Origin: Adiantum capillus-veneris
Lineage: Eukaryota; Streptophyta; Polypodiopsida; Polypodiales; Pteridaceae
Assembly: GCA_014529385.2 (NCBI GenBank)
Contig: CM043944.1
Location: 66,600,895-66,664,894 of the forward strand
Length of the DNA stretch: 64,000 nucleotides
Direction of reading: 5' to 3'
Shown: positions 63,214 to 64,000 of the stretch, piece by piece
Position numbering within the stretch: position 1 is the first letter of the stretch
How the letters are laid out: every line of letters starts with the position of its first letter
Program-made: the position numbers and the translations under genes
Notes under the pieces: model-generated
What the model was told of the DNA's origin: nothing
Seen by the model: only the letters and a program-made list of their open reading frames with translations
Database searches by the model: none

Positions 63214-64000
63214 TCATATCCTGTATTGCTTGTCCTTGGTAGTCAATCTTGGACTCAGTCATTTCTTGTTCGTCTGTGCATTCGATAGCTCTGGAGACCG
63301 AGCTAGTTATTTTTGAAGTTGTTCTATCTTCATAGGTGATACTTCCGATGTATTCCTTGTTTGTGAAATTTCGTGTGTTTTTGCTTTGTCTTGTGCTGAT
63401 GCTGTGCACGAGACTTGTGACGTGTCTTTCCATGTTGTGCCTTGTGTTGTGCCTTGTTGTGTGTCATGTGGTGTGTCACTCATTTGTGTAGTGACAGTTG
63501 TAGGTGTCAATTCTTCCAGGTGTGTAGTTAGAGGTAAACCCATGACGAGATGGTATACATTACCACCTTTAGACATGTAGTCGTCTCCTCTTGAGCCAAA
63601 CGCTTCTGCTGCAAAATAATGATTGTTTTGTACAAGAACTTCATGACTTCTGATAGCCCTGTAGTATCGACCGTCTTCGTCTCCATAGAGGGTACCAATT
63701 TTCCGTTTTCCATCTTGTGCTTTGTACATAAAACTACTTGGAGGATATGTGTAGAGTTCTGTAAGTTGATCCTTGTACAACATTTCTATCTCATTGTCGA
63801 TGTATTTTCTGTGCCTCATGTAAATTGATCACAGACAGTCTTCCATGAAATCTGGATGTGGGTGTAGTACATTCTTCGCTATTTCAACTTGCACATATTG
63901 AGATGTCTGAGTTTCCTCTGTATCTTTCTTTGTCTTGATGTACAAATTCCGATTTATATCCTCATAGCATGGCAATCCTTTGTAATGGCCAATTAAATAG
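63062..64000 (-). pseudogene. Element E ORF, N-terminal part
   Basis: 63307-63819 is open: MRHRKYIDNEIEMLYKDQLT, GRYYRAIRSHEVLVQNNHYF, YMSKGGNVYHLVMGLPLTTH, then a Thr/Gln-rich tail. A frame change leads through 63100-63433 (DEQEMTESKIDYQGQAIQDM) and back to the frame of 63213. Upstream of a TGA near 63830 the frame continues to the edge with GHYKGLPCYEDINRNLYIK, which faintly resembles the GYY...WLPK units. Family unknown. Confidence 0.4.

Larger units (their letters stand above)
54395..64000 (-). mobile_element. Element E: coding LTR element without recognisable RT, split by CopD
   Basis: From left: presumed 3' LTR (54395-55184), polypurine tract (55185-55197), about 1 kb non-coding, ORF (56233-57297), CopD insertion, ORF continuation (62362-63819) and on to the window edge. 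The two ORF halves join in phase when CopD and one copy of GAAGC are removed. A retropepsin-like segment and repeated W-[LV]-P-K motifs are present, but no RT, RNase H or integrase appears between protease and polypurine tract. The 5' LTR lies outside. Confidence 0.5.

Noticed and set aside
54395-64000. Element E as an integrated pararetrovirus
   Set aside because: It has a polypurine tract and LTR-like end, and I see no movement-protein, coat or RT motif; the evidence favours an LTR element.

Overview
The window looks like nuclear DNA from a land plant with a large, repeat-rich genome. It holds Ty3/gypsy and Ty1/copia LTR retrotransposons, an L1-type LINE, a CACTA (En/Spm) transposon remnant, foldback/MITE-like palindromes and (AG)n, (CT)n and (ATAC)n microsatellites, nested in one another. 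I see no intact host gene, rRNA or tRNA. The plant group cannot be named from this alone.

Layout. 1-~3500: 5' part of a minus-strand gypsy element (GypA: gag, leader, primer site, LTR). 3512-3753: plus-strand gypsy RNase H fragment cut by a CACTA element that starts at 3754 (TNP2 transposase remnant to ~5410). 6284-10910: minus-strand element F (CCHC gag, protease, a later region with a WVPK motif, no reverse transcriptase seen). 11139-12720: copia gag fragment and an unrecognised coding fragment with a 107-bp duplication. 12765-22016: decayed minus-strand gypsy GypB (LTR, leader ORF, gag, protease, RT, two RNase H domains, integrase), interrupted at 13703-15703 by GypG, a plus-strand LTR plus leader. 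22648-29170: plus-strand gag-only copia (CopH), split by a 5.5-kb copia element with identical LTRs (CopN, 23086-28573). 29750-36080: copia integrase remnant, small palindromes, tandem repeats, a solo-LTR-like block and much featureless AT-rich DNA. 36081-36543: near-perfect 228-bp-arm hairpin. 36704-38518: 3' end of a plus-strand gypsy (J) whose LTR belongs to the GypB family. 38519-~54390: LINE broken by a 745-bp foldback element and by the essentially full-length 10.3-kb gypsy element GypC (43984-54260). ~54395-64000: minus-strand element E, an RT-less coding LTR element, split by copia element CopD (57298-62356).

Most notable: four gypsy elements (GypA, GypB, GypC, GypG) carry one or two small ORFs of 70-72 codons between primer site and gag. 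The predicted proteins are clearly related to one another although the surrounding leader is not recognisably similar, and in GypC and GypG the ORF is duplicated in the same order. They look like a leader-protein family of dual-RNase-H (Tat-like) elements. A second candidate novelty is the E/F pair of coding but apparently RT-less elements, with a retropepsin-like domain followed by W-[LV]-P-K motifs. Most pol genes carry scattered in-frame TGA/TAG codons, in keeping with decay of methylated, silenced transposons.
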